Shown here piece after piece: positions 49,582 through 60,360 of a stretch of 64,000 nt of DNA; positions within the stretch are counted from its first letter, which is position 1, and each line of letters starts with the position of its first letter. Source of the DNA: Flammulina velutipes (lineage: Eukaryota > Basidiomycota > Agaricomycetes > Agaricales > Physalacriaceae); assembly GCA_011800155.1 (NCBI GenBank), contig JAALGH010000011.1, forward strand, positions 744,001 to 808,000. Direction: 5' to 3'. A program made the position numbers and the translations under genes. The notes beneath the pieces are model-generated. The model was not told where the DNA came from, ran no database searches, and saw only the letters and a program-made list of their open reading frames with translations.

Positions 49582-51245
49582 ATGCACTGGCGAATTACTG
49601 CTTGCTTTCTGGTTATTGCTGGGACTGCTCTTCTTTACAGGAACATCAGCACACTCGTTCACGCACCTGTCAGCTCGGATTCGGAGTCTCTGGTTCCAGA
49701 AAAGCTAGACCGCCAGAAGACGTCGCGCCTGCCTTGGGACTCGTCTAACTTCCTGCGCGCTGCGCCAACGACAAACTTCCGAGGTATGTTAATGCTACCC
49801 TCATACAAGACTCCTAACGTGTATTGACCCTCTACCAGACAATTTACGAGCAGACGTTCACTATGTCACATCCTGGAATGACGGGGGCTTTAGTACGTTG
49901 CTTCAATCTTGACCTTCTACCCTCAAAGTCTAACACTTTGATCAGCCAACGAATTCATCAGTTATGCAAGTCCTTCCCTCGATAGTGTTTAGCGATAGGT
50001 GCTGAAACCTAGCGACAGGTCAATCTCATCCATCTCGGGATACTCTCAGATAGGGTCACAATACTCCCCCCATTTGCTCCCTTTCATCACATCAGTACGG
50101 TCTCAACTCTAGGTCCAAATCACGCATCTCACATTCCGGATAGGTCCCAGCGCAGGTGTCTTACCATTCAGCGAGATATTCGACTTGGAACGGTTACGGA
50201 GGACGCTCCGTCAGCCGGTTCTCGAATGGTCAGATGTGAAACAGAGAGGTGTTGCAGAACGCGAACCTCTGGGGTGTTGGTCAACGTGGACGACCAGCGA
50301 CCTGCACAGTGACCCACAGCCTCGACGGTCAGATCCATTGACGGCACATCTTTCTCTAGACGTGTCGTACACGCCCGTCCCGCCTAGCACTCGACGGTTC
50401 CCTTCAGATGATGCACGCTCATGGGATTGGTACCTCCTCTTTAATCCCCTTTCTTCGCTTGTTTATCCACGCCCTGAACCCCCGTCGTCTAAAGTCAAGG
50501 AGGCTTCTTTTCCGAGCGAACAGGGCCATCGTTTGCCACCAGACGAGCAGCTAAGCTGCTTCGACTTGATGTACTTTGTGTCATCTGGGAAGGATGATTT
50601 TGAATGGAACGACGCGTGGTGCCCCGCGTGGCGCTTCGTAGGGCGCCACATCAGGTTTCAGGAATCCCTGGTGGATGTTGCGACTGGTTACGTGCAAAGG
50701 CTGCTTCAGACTACGAATGATGTCCCGGTGAGTAAAATCTTCTTCAATGGATGTTGAATATCGAATCGTATGCACAGTTCATATCTCTTCATATACGCCA
50801 TGGTGACTTTGGGAACGGCTGCGAGACTACAGAGGGCTGCTTCGCACCCCTTAGTTTGTATGCTGACCGTGTGGCGGATGTAAAAAATGAAATCTACCGA
50901 AAACATGGATTGAGGATACCGTCCAGCCATGTTATAGTGATGTCCGGTATGTACACCCATCCTTTTCTTTCATAGTAGCTCACACTCGCTTTGGATACTA
51001 TAGATGAAAAGTCACCTTCATTCTGGGAAGAGGTGACAGAGCGTGGTTGGCGATACATTGACCACGAACGAGAAAATACCTTTGCTCTCTATGGCGAGTG
51101 GTATGTTACTCTTCTTGATGTTGTGATTCAAAGTCTTTCCCTGGGCTTTGTTGGAACAGACCGGTCGACGTTGAGCGTCGTGAGTCAGAGGAGAGTCGAG
51201 GATTGGAACAACGGTGTATCGAGGCTAGTGCTTTGGCTACCATAG
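49582..51245 (+). CDS. O-fucosyltransferase-like protein, type II membrane
   Basis: M-H-W-R-I-T-A-C-F-L-V-I-A-G-T-A-L-L-Y at 49582 is a signal anchor. Exon ends G|GTATGT (about 49783) and A|GTACGT (about 49894) keep frame into V-H-Y-V-T-S-W-N-D-G-G-F and N-E-F-I-S-Y. The next donor is GCAAGT, a GC-AG intron, leading to V-N-L-I-H-L-G-I-L-S-D-R-V. A large exon then carries W-S-T-W, R-P-E-P-P and C-F-D-L-M-Y-F-V. After another intron come F-I-S-L-H-I-R-H-G-D-F, the nucleotide-sugar loop seen in GT65/GT68-type fucosyltransferases (R-x-G-D-F with an extra Arg/His change), V-I-V-M-S-D-E, and D-V-V-I-Q-S-L-S-L-G-F-V-G-T-D-R-S-T, the second conserved site. Family placement is likely; donor and acceptor are unknown. 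Confidence 0.8.
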
Positions 51246-51364
51246 ACTGGACCATATCTAGGTGCCTTCAACCTAATTACTAGTTGTACTTGTAACTAAT
51301 TGCATTTGTATCCTTATCATACATTTTGATCGATCATCGTTTACTTGGTTTCTTGCCACAACAA

Positions 51365-52144
51365 ATGACTGCCTCATCACACAAATCGCTCAAGTTCCTC
51401 ATCATTAATCCCAACACCAACGAATCTATGACCCGCGGATTAAAACCTATTGTGGATGCTGAACTCTCTCTGTATCATGGCGCCGTGGAATGTGATTATT
51501 TCACATCTCCACCTTCGTCAAATTCTGGAGCTATACCCAGCATCAATTCCTCTGGCGACTCGTATCTGTCTGCGTTCTACGTCCTTCCGTACATCAAACC
51601 GCTGATCGACAACGATACATACGACGCGTACCTCATCGCGTGCTATTCTGAACACCCCCTTGTCGCTATGCTGACCTCTCTGAGCGCGGGAAGGAAAAAA
51701 CACGTCACGGTGACGGGGATCTTCGAGGCGAGCATTGGTGTGAGCCTGGGGATAGGGAAGTTCGGGATCGTCACGACGGGGAAGGTGTGGGAGGAGTATC
51801 TGACGCGTGGCGTTAACCGTTTTCTTGGGCTCGAGCCTGATGTGGTTGGGGGGTCGACAAAGTTCGCGGGTGTCGCGACGACGGGGTTGACTGCTGGGCA
51901 GTTGCACGAGTTGGACCCGGGGATGGTGAGCGAGAGGATAACGGATGCAACTAGGGAGTTCGTGGAGAGACATCGGGATGTGAAGGCATTGTGTGTTGGA
52001 TGTGCGGGGATGGTTGGTTTTGAGGATGCTATTAGGAAGGGTGTGGTTAGTGTGTTGGGTGAGGACGAAGGGCAGCAGGTTCGCATCGTAGAGGGTGTGG
52101 CGGCAGGTATACAATGGTTGTTTTCTGTATGCCGGCTTAGATAA
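51365..52144 (+). CDS. Asp/Glu/hydantoin racemase family protein, DCG1-like
   Basis: Single exon, 259 residues, start at M-T-A-S-S-H-K-S-L-K-F-L (51365; an upstream in-frame ATG at 51326 would add 13 residues). The N-terminal I-I-N-P-N-T-N-E-S-M-T is characteristic of DCG1/hydantoin racemase proteins. Two catalytic Cys positions are kept: I-A-C-Y-S-E-H-P-L and L-C-V-G-C-A-G-M. Other marks are G-I-F-E-A-S, F-G-I-V-T-T-G and V-A-T-T-G-L. The yeast relative DCG1 is nitrogen-regulated and of unclear role; bacterial members racemise hydantoins. Possible role in purine or hydantoin nitrogen use. Confidence 0.88.
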   Translation: MTASSHKSLKFLIINPNTNESMTRGLKPIVDAELSLYHGAVECDYFTSPPSSNSGAIPSINSSGDSYLSAFYVLPYIKPLIDNDTYDAYLIACYSEHPLVAMLTSLSAGRKKHVTVTGIFEASIGVSLGIGKFGIVTTGKVWEEYLTRGVNRFLGLEPDVVGGSTKFAGVATTGLTAGQLHELDPGMVSERITDATREFVERHRDVKALCVGCAGMVGFEDAIRKGVVSVLGEDEGQQVRIVEGVAAGIQWLFSVCRLR

Positions 52145-52447
52145 AGTTTCCTATCAATAGTCATTAGGTATGCAACAGGAGAAAACCTTTGACATCCATC
52201 CAAGGGACTTGTGAGAAGAGACGTGCTACCCACAACACTTATTACGTCTGTCGCGTAAATCGGAGTTTGAAATGCCTTGTAGTCTTGCGCCAATTGACAG
52301 TTAGTTTCCCAAGCTACGTACACCATAAACTGAAGGGAAATTCATTGCGAAAGCACGACTAGCTAGAATTGCGAACTACTGATATATATGTACAATAAGA
52401 CTGATTATGCATGCACCCCATGCCCGGCTGTTAGTATCACCATCACA
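52145..52447. other. Spacer with a repeat fragment
   Basis: About 300 bp. A 55 bp piece at 52238-52292 (minus) is the head of the dispersed repeat: GGCGCAAGACTACAAGG.. then CATTTCAAACTCCGATTTA and GACAGACGTAATA, as in copies d and f. Nothing else is recognised. Confidence 0.55.
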
Positions 52448-53742
52448 TCACCAATTGCCTCCCTTCTTCGCTTTGGCCTTCCTTCCCTTTTTCTTCGCCT
52501 TTTGCCTCTGCCTCTCCTCATCGAGCTTCTTGATAGTCGACGCAGAATACACTGTGTCACCCTTCTCCTTCTTACGCTCAAGGTGAGTCTGGTATCTCGG
52601 ATCCATGTCTTGAATGACACTCGAAATGACCTAAAGCGGGCGATTAGCAAAGTCCACCCATACGATGGGAGATAACATACTCTGACAACCTCGCTGAACC
52701 GTACTCTAGCCTCTTCTTGAAGCTCTCGATTCATTGACCACATCCTGTAAGGCTGCATCCACCCAAACTTCTTCGCGGTCTTGAATTTGGTCCAGAACGC
52801 ATAAAACTTGAAGACGTCCACGTTACTATCAATAGTCGCGCGTTCTTCGTCCGTGTAGAGCGAACGATCGAATACCGAGTGCGCAGAGCCAAAGGAAGGA
52901 TAGGTCTTCTTTTTGGTGGTAAATTTGGCATTATCCTCGGCAAGGCGGGTGAAGAAGTCGGATATGGCGGTGTATGCACACTGGGATGCTGAGTATCATG
53001 AAGGCTGGTTCAATGGTTAGTACATACCTGAGGGTTGGTAGTATCCTCCGTCCAAACTAAATCATCCAACGTTCCGAGGAAGGAGTTGATATCCCCAATA
53101 TTGATACCCCCATCCTCCGCACGCGCCTGCTCAAAGTAGTCGGAGTCGTACTCCTCTCCGTCGCTGTCGCTGTAGCGCTCCCAGTAGCCGTCGCCTTCGT
53201 TGTAAGGATCGTCAAAAAAGTCGGCATCCGGTTCGTAGAAGAAACCCCAATGATAGCGCGCAAAGTTGGCAAAGTTGTAGAAGGAATGGAAGGAAGAAGA
53301 GGAAGGGCCTTGATACATTGGCGGTGTGTTGTCTGAATTGTCGCCATCGTCGGGGGCGCCGCAGTCCGTTACTTCGCGGTGGAAGCGGCCAGGATATGAG
53401 TTGTATTCGCGTCGTGACTACACTTGGGTCAGCAGCGATAGGAAGTAGGAACATGGATATGCACATTATCGTTCATCAAAACCTATATTGAAATGCGCTA
53501 GCACCTCGTGTATGAATTCTTTGTTGGCGAACGCACATCGTAGGCCTTCTGCAACAGCCGAAACCTCTTTGCTGAGCCCTCCTGATCATCCAAGTTCTTG
53601 TCTGGATGAGCATCGACGACTTTCTTCAAGTAGGACCTCTAGAGAACAGTAAGCTGAAGCACAGTCGATATTGGAGGATGCGCACTCTAATATCTGCTGT
53701 CGTCGCCTCTCGTTCTACCTCCAAGACCTGATAAAAGTCCAT
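52448..53742 (-). CDS. J-domain protein related to Jjj1/DNAJC21
   Basis: M-D-F-Y-Q-V-L-E-V-E-R-E at 53742 starts a J domain; the HPD motif is in V-D-A-H-P-D-K-N, and helix IV F-R-L-L-Q-K-A-Y-D follows. After an intron the protein continues S-R-R-E-Y-N-S-Y-P-G-R-F-H-R, a Ser/Tyr-rich part, Y-N-F-A-N-F-A-R-Y-H-W-G and an acidic D/E patch. The Jjj1-like domain has F-G-S-A-H-S-V-F-D..A-F-W-T-K-F-K-T-A-K and M-N-R-E-L-Q-E-E-A-R. It ends in a Lys-rich stretch (Q-K-A-K-K-K-G) and G-G-N-W. Jjj1 helps release and recycle the biogenesis factor Arx1 from pre-60S ribosomes. The zinc fingers of larger homologues are not found after the Lys-rich end, so this is a short form or a shortened gene. Confidence 0.82.
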
Positions 53743-54026
53743 CGATGGCTGCTCGACTGTCGCGTCGCCGACGCGTTCGTGGTGGCAGGAACAAAGAAAA
53801 TCAGGGTGGGAAAAAACGCCACGCTTTGGTCATCACATTTCCCACGGCAGGGTGGCGCACAACTGAAGGGAGTAGCTATAGAATTTACAGTAACTTCCGT
53901 CCGAGACCTAAAATTCAATGGCTGTCTGCCTCAAGGAATTATTCACACATATGCAAGAACCAAATCAAATCGCGTTTAGACCATGCGTATCATACATATC
54001 AATACACTATAACCCCCCTTCGCCGA

Positions 54027-54463
54027 TTACCAGTTCTTGTTGATGTTCTGCTCAGCCTCGCCCTTGTCGCGCTGGAGATTACCTGGGACCACAAGTCAGC
54101 TTCGATTCCTACATTCAAAGAAATTGATACACACCCTGCGCTTGTTGTTGCTTATCACCGGTGACCGCGCCAACGATGGCATCCTTCTTGCCCTCTACGC
54201 GGTCGGCGGTACCCTCGACGTAACCCTTTGCTTTGGCCGCGTTGATCTCCGCCTCTCCGGCGGCATGCTCTTCACGACCGGAATTTGTCCAGGTTGTGGC
54301 GCCAGTCATGTTTCCGATGGATTCGACGACGGTGCCTTTCACAGAGTGAAGTTGGCCTGTGGTCTTGCTGTAAGAGAAGGTTAGTGATAGACTAATAACG
54401 ATGTAAAGAGACGAACTTGGGCTCAGCGTTGCCGGAAGTGAAGTTGGTGTTTGCTCCAGACAT
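54027..54463 (-). CDS. CsbD-like / Hmp1-like small stress protein, copy A
   Basis: Start [12 protein letters not shown] at 54463. Three exons (introns near 54375-54415 and 54080-54140) give about 94 residues. The middle carries [12 protein letters not shown], the long helix [12 protein letters not shown] and [15 protein letters not shown]; the end is [11 protein letters not shown]. The CsbD fold is a four-helix unit. In Ustilago the relative Hmp1 was isolated as a cruciform-DNA and mismatch binding protein; bacterial members are stress-induced. A TATAAAA lies 80 bp upstream (54544-54550, reading minus). Confidence 0.9.
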
Positions 54464-55080
54464 GTCCGAGTGATTTGGCGTTATGGGTATGAAGTTGTCT
54501 GAGGTGGGAAATGTTATTGTGGTTTGCTGAAATGTTTCCGAGCTTTTATACCTAGCGAAGGTCTCGGTCACCTCATGTTCCGACAAATGGCGGAGCAGAA
54601 TGACGAGCTAAGAATGATGCGTCATAACGCTGGTCATTGCTATCATATCATATGATAATATTAACTCCTTTGGTCGGCTACTCTATGATGCAGCTAAGTA
54701 TAGACCCGAGCTGAGAGCTCAGCACTCAATGGCCAAGGGTAAGAGTGAGCTGTTGAGATTGTGTGACTTACCTTTGAATTTGCTATCTGGAAGCAATAAC
54801 ACAATAACACAATTTCTCGGAGTCGAAAGTTGTTCATAGAAAGCACTAGAAAGCACAGCAATATGTCAAATCGAATTTCAGCAAGAGACTCCCCACCGCA
54901 GTGATGTTACGACGATATAGATGACGCACAAGTTGACATGTTCACCGACAAACTTGCGCCACCCAGGATACTCCACCGAGGGCATGAAAAGATATAAAAG
55001 GAGAAGTACCCGGTCCAACCTTCATAAATCCACCACCTACCTACAGTACTACCACCACAACTCACCTTACCAAACCCAAC
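54464..55080. promoter_or_regulatory. Shared divergent promoter of the CsbD-like pair
   Basis: 617 bp between the two start codons. A TATAAAA box faces each gene: minus at 54544-54550, plus at 54993-54999, both 80-90 bp from their ATG. The middle is AT-rich (ATCATATCATATGATAATAT around 54640) and has no ORF. Confidence 0.7.
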
Positions 55081-55516
55081 ATGTCAGGCGCAAACACCAA
55101 CTTCACTTCCGGCAACTCTGAGCCCAAGTTCGTTTCCCCGTGTATCTCACCTAGCATTTACTGACGTCCACCTACAGCAAGGCCACTGGTCAATTCCATT
55201 CCGTCAAAGGAACCGTCGTCGAGTCTGTCGGCAACGCCACTGGCGCCACATCATGGACGCACTCCGGAAGGGAAGAGCACGGTGCTGGCGAGACTGAGAT
55301 CAAGGCCGCCAAAGCCAAGGGATACGCAGAGGGCGCTGCTGATCGTGTGACTGGCAAGAAGGATGCCGTAGTTGGCGCGGTCACCGGCGACAAGCAGCAG
55401 CAGGCTGAAGGTTCGTACCGATTTGGAAATTTAGCGCCTCAAGCTTATCCAGAATTACAGGCAACATCAAGCACGACAAGGGAGAGGCGGAGCAGGACGT
55501 CAACAAGAAATGGTAG
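55081..55516 (+). CDS. CsbD-like / Hmp1-like small stress protein, copy B
   Basis: Head to head with copy A and almost the same protein: [55 protein letters not shown], and the end G-E-A-E-Q-D-V-N-K-K-W. Introns are at the same positions. The coding halves agree closely while introns and flanks differ, which fits an older duplication kept under purifying selection. Role as for copy A. Confidence 0.92.
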
Positions 55517-55916
55517 ACGTGGATCCGTGACTTGCTTCCAAATGTATCGATAGCACCAGTCAACTGTAATTTAGCTCAACATGAACCATAACTTGTGAAG
55601 ATAACCAATCCCCTTTCAAGAAGCGACTGACAGGAAAAAGCCGTTCCATAGTATCCAGACGCTTCAGCATAGTGTCAAGTCGTGGTAATTCCAACGTAGC
55701 GTGAGTTCAAGACAACAGGAGCGGTACGACGGGCCGCACTTCCGCATCATGCGCAAGGATATCCATTCCCTAACCCCCTAATGGGCACCAGACATAGAGG
55801 TCCAAGTTTTCGGTTATGGTCGTAACAACACAGCAATATGCGCCACACAAACCCAAACCATCAATGAATTCTGATCCACTTAGCTGCTTCCTACCACCAT
55901 CTCTGTAGCGCAATTT
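55517..55916. other. Gene-free stretch
   Basis: 400 bp of CsbD copy B 3' sequence and the upstream region of the dipeptidyl aminopeptidase; no further feature. Confidence 0.4.
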
Positions 55917-58767
55917 ATGCCCCCGCCAAGTTTGCAATACTCTTCAGTAGAGTCTCTTGACGACGACGATGCGACGATAACATCCTCGCATTCGCCGACA
56001 CCGAAGCGGGCAGTGTACTACAATGACGGACCATTCGACGCGCCTAGCTCAGACGACGAAGATGAAGTACCGTTCTTGGACAAGACTGAGAGCATAGGCA
56101 GGGCGGAGAGAGGATATAGCGCTGCTCAGGCTGAGCCTCAGGTGTGTAACTAACGTTGGCAGAGATGCAGACACTAACGGGCCTCACAGCGACGACCGTC
56201 GTCCTTACGCTTTCTTATCATTACTCTCTGCTCCCTCGTCTTTTTTGCCGCTGTCATTGGTGTCATAGCTGCGCGAAGCTATGTTGGTACCGCCTACAGG
56301 CTACCTGGCACTAAGAAGATCACTTTGGACGACTTGTTCAATGGGACGTTCAGAGCTGAATGGAAGAGTGTAGAATGGGTCGCAGAAGGTGAGCAATACT
56401 ATCTCTCTTCTGTTTTGTTTAGCTCACCTTGCGTAGCTGGCGACGGTGTCTTCTCTATCTTAACCGACTCGAGGATTGAGCTGGTATACCTGAAGACCAA
56501 CGAGACAAAGACGTTGGTGAATACTGAGGATATAAAGGATGTGTGTACTTTGCTTCATTGGAGAATTCTCGCCCTAATCTGAGAAGGAAAGCGACAGGAA
56601 ATTAAAATACAGCAAATGGAAGCTATCAGCGGATATGAAGTATCTGTTGCTGCAAGCTGATTACCAAAAGGTTCGTTCAATGACAACCCGTTTACAGTCT
56701 GACTTACGCGTTTGTAGCAATGGCGCTGGTCGAGTTTCGGCAACTATTACATACATGATATTGAAGCCAAATCCACCAAACCTCTTATACCACCCACAAA
56801 CCCACCAACAACGGCATACGCAGCATGGTCCCCGACTGGCCAATCCATCGCCTTCGTAACAGCAAACGACCTCTACATTCTTCCGTCACCATCTTCCTCG
56901 CAGCCCGTTCGCATCACGTCGTCCGGCTCAGAAACGCTATTCCATGGCGTGCCCGACTGGGTTTACGAAGAAGAAGTCTTTTCGGCCGATTATGCGCTTT
57001 GGTGGTCCCCCGATTCCACAAAACTCGCATTCTTGAAGTTTGACGAGGCCGAGGTGGAAGAATACATCTTCCCGGTGTACAATCCGACATCCAAAGCTGG
57101 TGCTGTCGTACCGTATCCTGACGAAGTTCGAATGCGATATCCCAAGCCGGGCTACAAGAATCCTATCGTGGATATGTTTATCTACGACGTCCAGAACAAA
57201 GAGACCGTAGAGCTGGACTGGGATAACCGACATACCAGAACGGATTCAATTATCCTGGAAGTGGCGTGGACCGCGAATGAGGGACTTGTGGTCAAGGAAG
57301 TCACGCGGAACGCCGATGAAGGGAATGTGGTCTACTTTGATTTCGCTTCAAAAGGCAAAGGGAAGATTGTGAGGATGTTGGGTAAGGATGGTGAGGAGGG
57401 GGATGAGGGGTGGATCGAACCGCAGCAGACGATTCGTCCGGTCGAGGGAGGCTACTTGGACATCGTACCTAAAGATGGCTACAATCACATCGCGCTATTC
57501 ACCCCGGCGAATGCTAGTGAGCCCCTTTGGTTAACGGACGGCCAGTGGGAGGTCACGGGGGCTATCAAAGCCGTAGACAAGGCCAACAGCATTGTGTATG
57601 TTCTCCTTTCAGATTTATTTTCTTCTCTCTGACTCGCCGAAAAGGTACTTTGAAGCTGCCGCTCCTTCTTCGGTCGAACGGAATTTGTATTCGGTTGCTC
57701 TTCCTGCAGATGGCCAACTTTCAGCCATGGTCTCGATGACGTCGAACAACGTAACACCGTCGTATTATTCCTCTTCGTTCTCTCCGGAAGCAGGCTTCTA
57801 CGTCCTCTCATACTATGGTCCTGATATTCCCTGGCAGCGTATCATCCAGCCATCATCTCCCTCGTTCGATTATGTTCTCTCCTCCAATGATGCATTGAAT
57901 AACGCTACCGTCGCATATGAATCTCCGACTCTCGTCCACTCTACATTCACGAACGATGGTTTCGAGCTGAATGTTCTCGAGAGGCGCCCTCCGCGCATGG
58001 ACGACACAGGCCGGACCAAGTACCCTGTTTTGTTCAAGGTTTACGGCGGGCCGAACTCGCAGACTGTGAACGTCAAGTTTGCGAGAGAGTGGGAGGACTA
58101 CCTGGTTTGCTCGCTTGGATATGTCGTTGTCACCGTCGACGGACGCGGAACAGGCGCAAAAGGCCGTGCCCTCCGTAGTGTCGTGAAGGGCAACTTGGGG
58201 TGGTATGAAGTGCTCGACCAGGTGGCCGCTGCGAAGGAATGGGTGACGCGAGATTATGTCGATTCTCATCGAATCGGGGTGTGGGGGTGGAGCTATGGGG
58301 GATATATGGCTGCTAAGATCGTAGAGAAGAGCGCGGGGGTGCACACACTTGCGATGAGTGTGGCGCCGGTGACGGATTGGCGCCTGTATGATTCTATTTA
58401 TACGGAGCGGTACATGGGTCTCCCGAACTTGAATGAGGAGGGGTATAATAACGCTAGTGTGGGTAGCGTCGAAGGATGGAAGGATGTGGACTATGCGTTG
58501 GCGCATGGGAGTGGGGACGATAATGTACATTTCGCTAACTCGGCGAGGTTGTTGGATATGTTGACGGAGGGGCAGGTGCGGACAGGGTTTTGGTTTAGGA
58601 TGTTCACTGATAGGTCGGTCTTCTCTGCGCCCTCATCCTCATTTTTCTCATTGTTGTCTAGCGACCATTCTATCAACACAAGAGGGGCGAATCGGGAGGT
58701 CTATGAGTTCTTGACGTCGTTCTTGTTGGATAAATGGGGCAAGGGTGGAAGGAGGAGAGCATGGTAG
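55917..58767 (+). CDS. Dipeptidyl aminopeptidase (DPP IV family, S9B), type II membrane protein
   Basis: Start M-P-P-P-S-L-Q-Y-S-S at 55917. The acidic cytosolic tail (D-D-D-D-A, S-S-D-D-E-D-E) precedes a membrane anchor L-R-F-L-I-I-T-L-C-S-L-V-F-F-A-A-V-I-G-V-I-A in exon 2. The propeller part has W-V-A-E, W-S-P-T-G-Q-S-I-A-F-V, D-W-V-Y-E-E-E-V-F (the Glu pair that binds the peptide N-terminus) and W-S-P-D-S-T-K-L-A-F. The hydrolase triad is Ser in W-G-W-S-Y-G-G-Y, Asp in G-S-G-D-D-N-V-H, and His in S-D-H-S-I-N, the latter after an intron (58618-58668). It removes X-Pro/X-Ala dipeptides in the Golgi or vacuole, as Ste13 or Dap2 in yeast. About 850 residues; at least six introns. Confidence 0.95.
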
Positions 58768-58888
58768 ATACGCGGGCTAATGTGCTTACGACCGTACTCA
58801 TTTCGGCGCCTTCTTCATATTGCACACTCATCATGTGAGAACACGTGTCAAAATTCTAAAACACCAAAATTTAAACAAACATCAATTA

Positions 58889-59296
58889 CAGACGTTCCCA
58901 AAAGGCATGTCGGATCATCAAAACTTTCAAAAAGAATTCAGCAACTCGAAAAAATCGTAGCTCGCTCAATACTGCTCGGAACCTATGTAGCTTAGCGCCA
59001 TATTTTTTCTTATAAATGAAAGCATAGTATATGATACAGAAATGAGTGTTTGGAACGCGTGAGCAAGATGGTCTTTGACATTGGATCAGCATGGCCGAAC
59101 GACGACATGTTTCAAGGTCGCCTTCCTGCGCATCTACAGAGGCTACATTGTTTCGGCTACTAGATTATAAGTAAATAAAAAATATGGCGTGAAGCCGGAT
59201 AGATTCCAAGCAATATTGAGCGAGCTACGATTTTTTTGAGTTGTTGAATTCTTTTTGAAAGTTTTGATGATCCGACATGCCTTTTGGGAACGTCTG
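58889..59296. mobile_element. Fold-back / MITE-like element with TA flanks
   Basis: About 408 bp. The outer ~90 bp arms are inverted copies with only a few mismatches: CAGACGTTCCCAAAAGGCAT on the left and its reverse complement ending GGGAACGTCTG on the right. Each end is bounded by TA (58887-58888, 59297-59298), the target preference of Tc1/mariner transposons. Similarity continues inward (GCGCCATATTTTTT against ACGCCATATTTTTT on the other strand), leaving a loop of roughly 120 bp. No transposase frame is present. It ends 82 bp before the start codon of membrane paralog 3. Confidence 0.75.
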
Positions 59297-59378
59297 TAAC
59301 TGCTCTTCCTTCGATAACACCACGACGTCTGTCAAAACGATATTCTTATCCACAGCCGACGACAAAAGCCCGCAAACT

Positions 59379-60021
59379 ATGGAATTGCCCGCTAGTCAAC
59401 CATCCGAATTCGAAGATAGCTTGGACTCGGAGAGTGATCTCCCTCGTACAAGACTGTTCGGGCTCCTTCTTTTAGCCATGCTCGTTCCACACCTTGTCTT
59501 CCTAATGGTCTTGATCATTCATGAAGAGTTGTTGAAAACCCACTTCACCACAATAGTCATGGCTGGGGAGTTCATACTCTTTCTCCTATCTGTCGCGCTT
59601 TTGCGACATACAAAGGCAGTTGACCCGGAGGATCCTCAAGCGATTGACTATTTCGCTCTGCTATACCAGGGATATCTAGTCCCCACGTTGCGTAAGTAAT
59701 AATGGCCACCCCTTTTTGTTCTCTGAATGTCGCATAACTAGATATCACTTCTTTGGTGGACAAGCACTCTAATGTAGCGAAAAACGGGGTCATAACCGCT
59801 TTAATATCCACTGTGATGCTACTGCTTTTCAGTCTCCTCTTTTCCTGGGTCGCCCGTGTTGAATTGAGGCATCTCCTTCGAAGGACGATATCTAGTACGT
59901 CTCATGCAATTAATTCAATAACCCTCAAAACTTACCTGACTGATGGATAGTGCTTTTTGCAAATTTTACGTTTTTTTTGCGGTCTCCATATGCAGGGGAC
60001 CGTGTTGTGGATATCGTCTGA
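59379..60021 (+). CDS. Small multi-pass membrane protein, paralog 3
   Basis: Exons 59379..59691, 59742..59894 and 59951..60021 give 178 residues; both introns phase 1. The N-terminal S-E-F-E-D-S-L-D-S-E-S is acidic. Hydrophobic segments: L-F-G-L-L-L-L-A-M-L-V-P-H-L-V-F-L-M-V-L-I-I, M-A-G-E-F-I-L-F-L-L-S-V-A-L-L, Y-F-A-L-L-Y-Q-G-Y-L-V, and L-I-S-T-V-M-L-L-L-F-S-L-L-F-S-W-V-A. Between TM2 and TM3 is T-K-A-V-D-P-E-D-P-Q-A-I-D-Y. Exon 3 is short and less conserved. An in-frame ATG at 59277 inside the flanking fold-back element would add 34 residues. No known homologue. Confidence 0.75.
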
Positions 60022-60360
60022 TTGAAGAGCAGGAGAATTTGACAGCATAGATCTATCATATTATACGACGATTCAATGCAACTCACTCTCACATGCCTTC
60101 CTTCCAACACCGTCACTACAACCTACTTAGTCCCCGACGGGATAGATGGCACGAGGGATGGTAGCAAGATCAATCTACACCGTGGCCAACAAAGGGGCAA
60201 ACCGAAAGGTCCGTAGATTTTTAACAGGAAGAGGAGGGGTATTGTCTATGAATATAGTCTTTTGTAGTATGAGATGCTGTGTGTACCGATTCAGAGAGGA
60301 GCGGAGGATAATTCCAATTCACCGGACTATTGATGGTTTGCGTCTTTGCCTCCGCCCCTC
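60022..60360. other. Gene-free stretch
   Basis: About 340 bp. A 72-codon ORF at 60146 has no recognisable content. Confidence 0.4.

Noticed and set aside
51518..52326. Long minus-strand ORFs of about 200-227 codons over the DCG1-like gene
   Set aside because: Antisense to a well-conserved single-exon gene; composition (Thr/His/Pro-rich) fits a shadow frame.
57853..58530. 225-codon minus-strand ORF over the dipeptidyl aminopeptidase
   Set aside because: Lies opposite the catalytic domain; no domain of its own.
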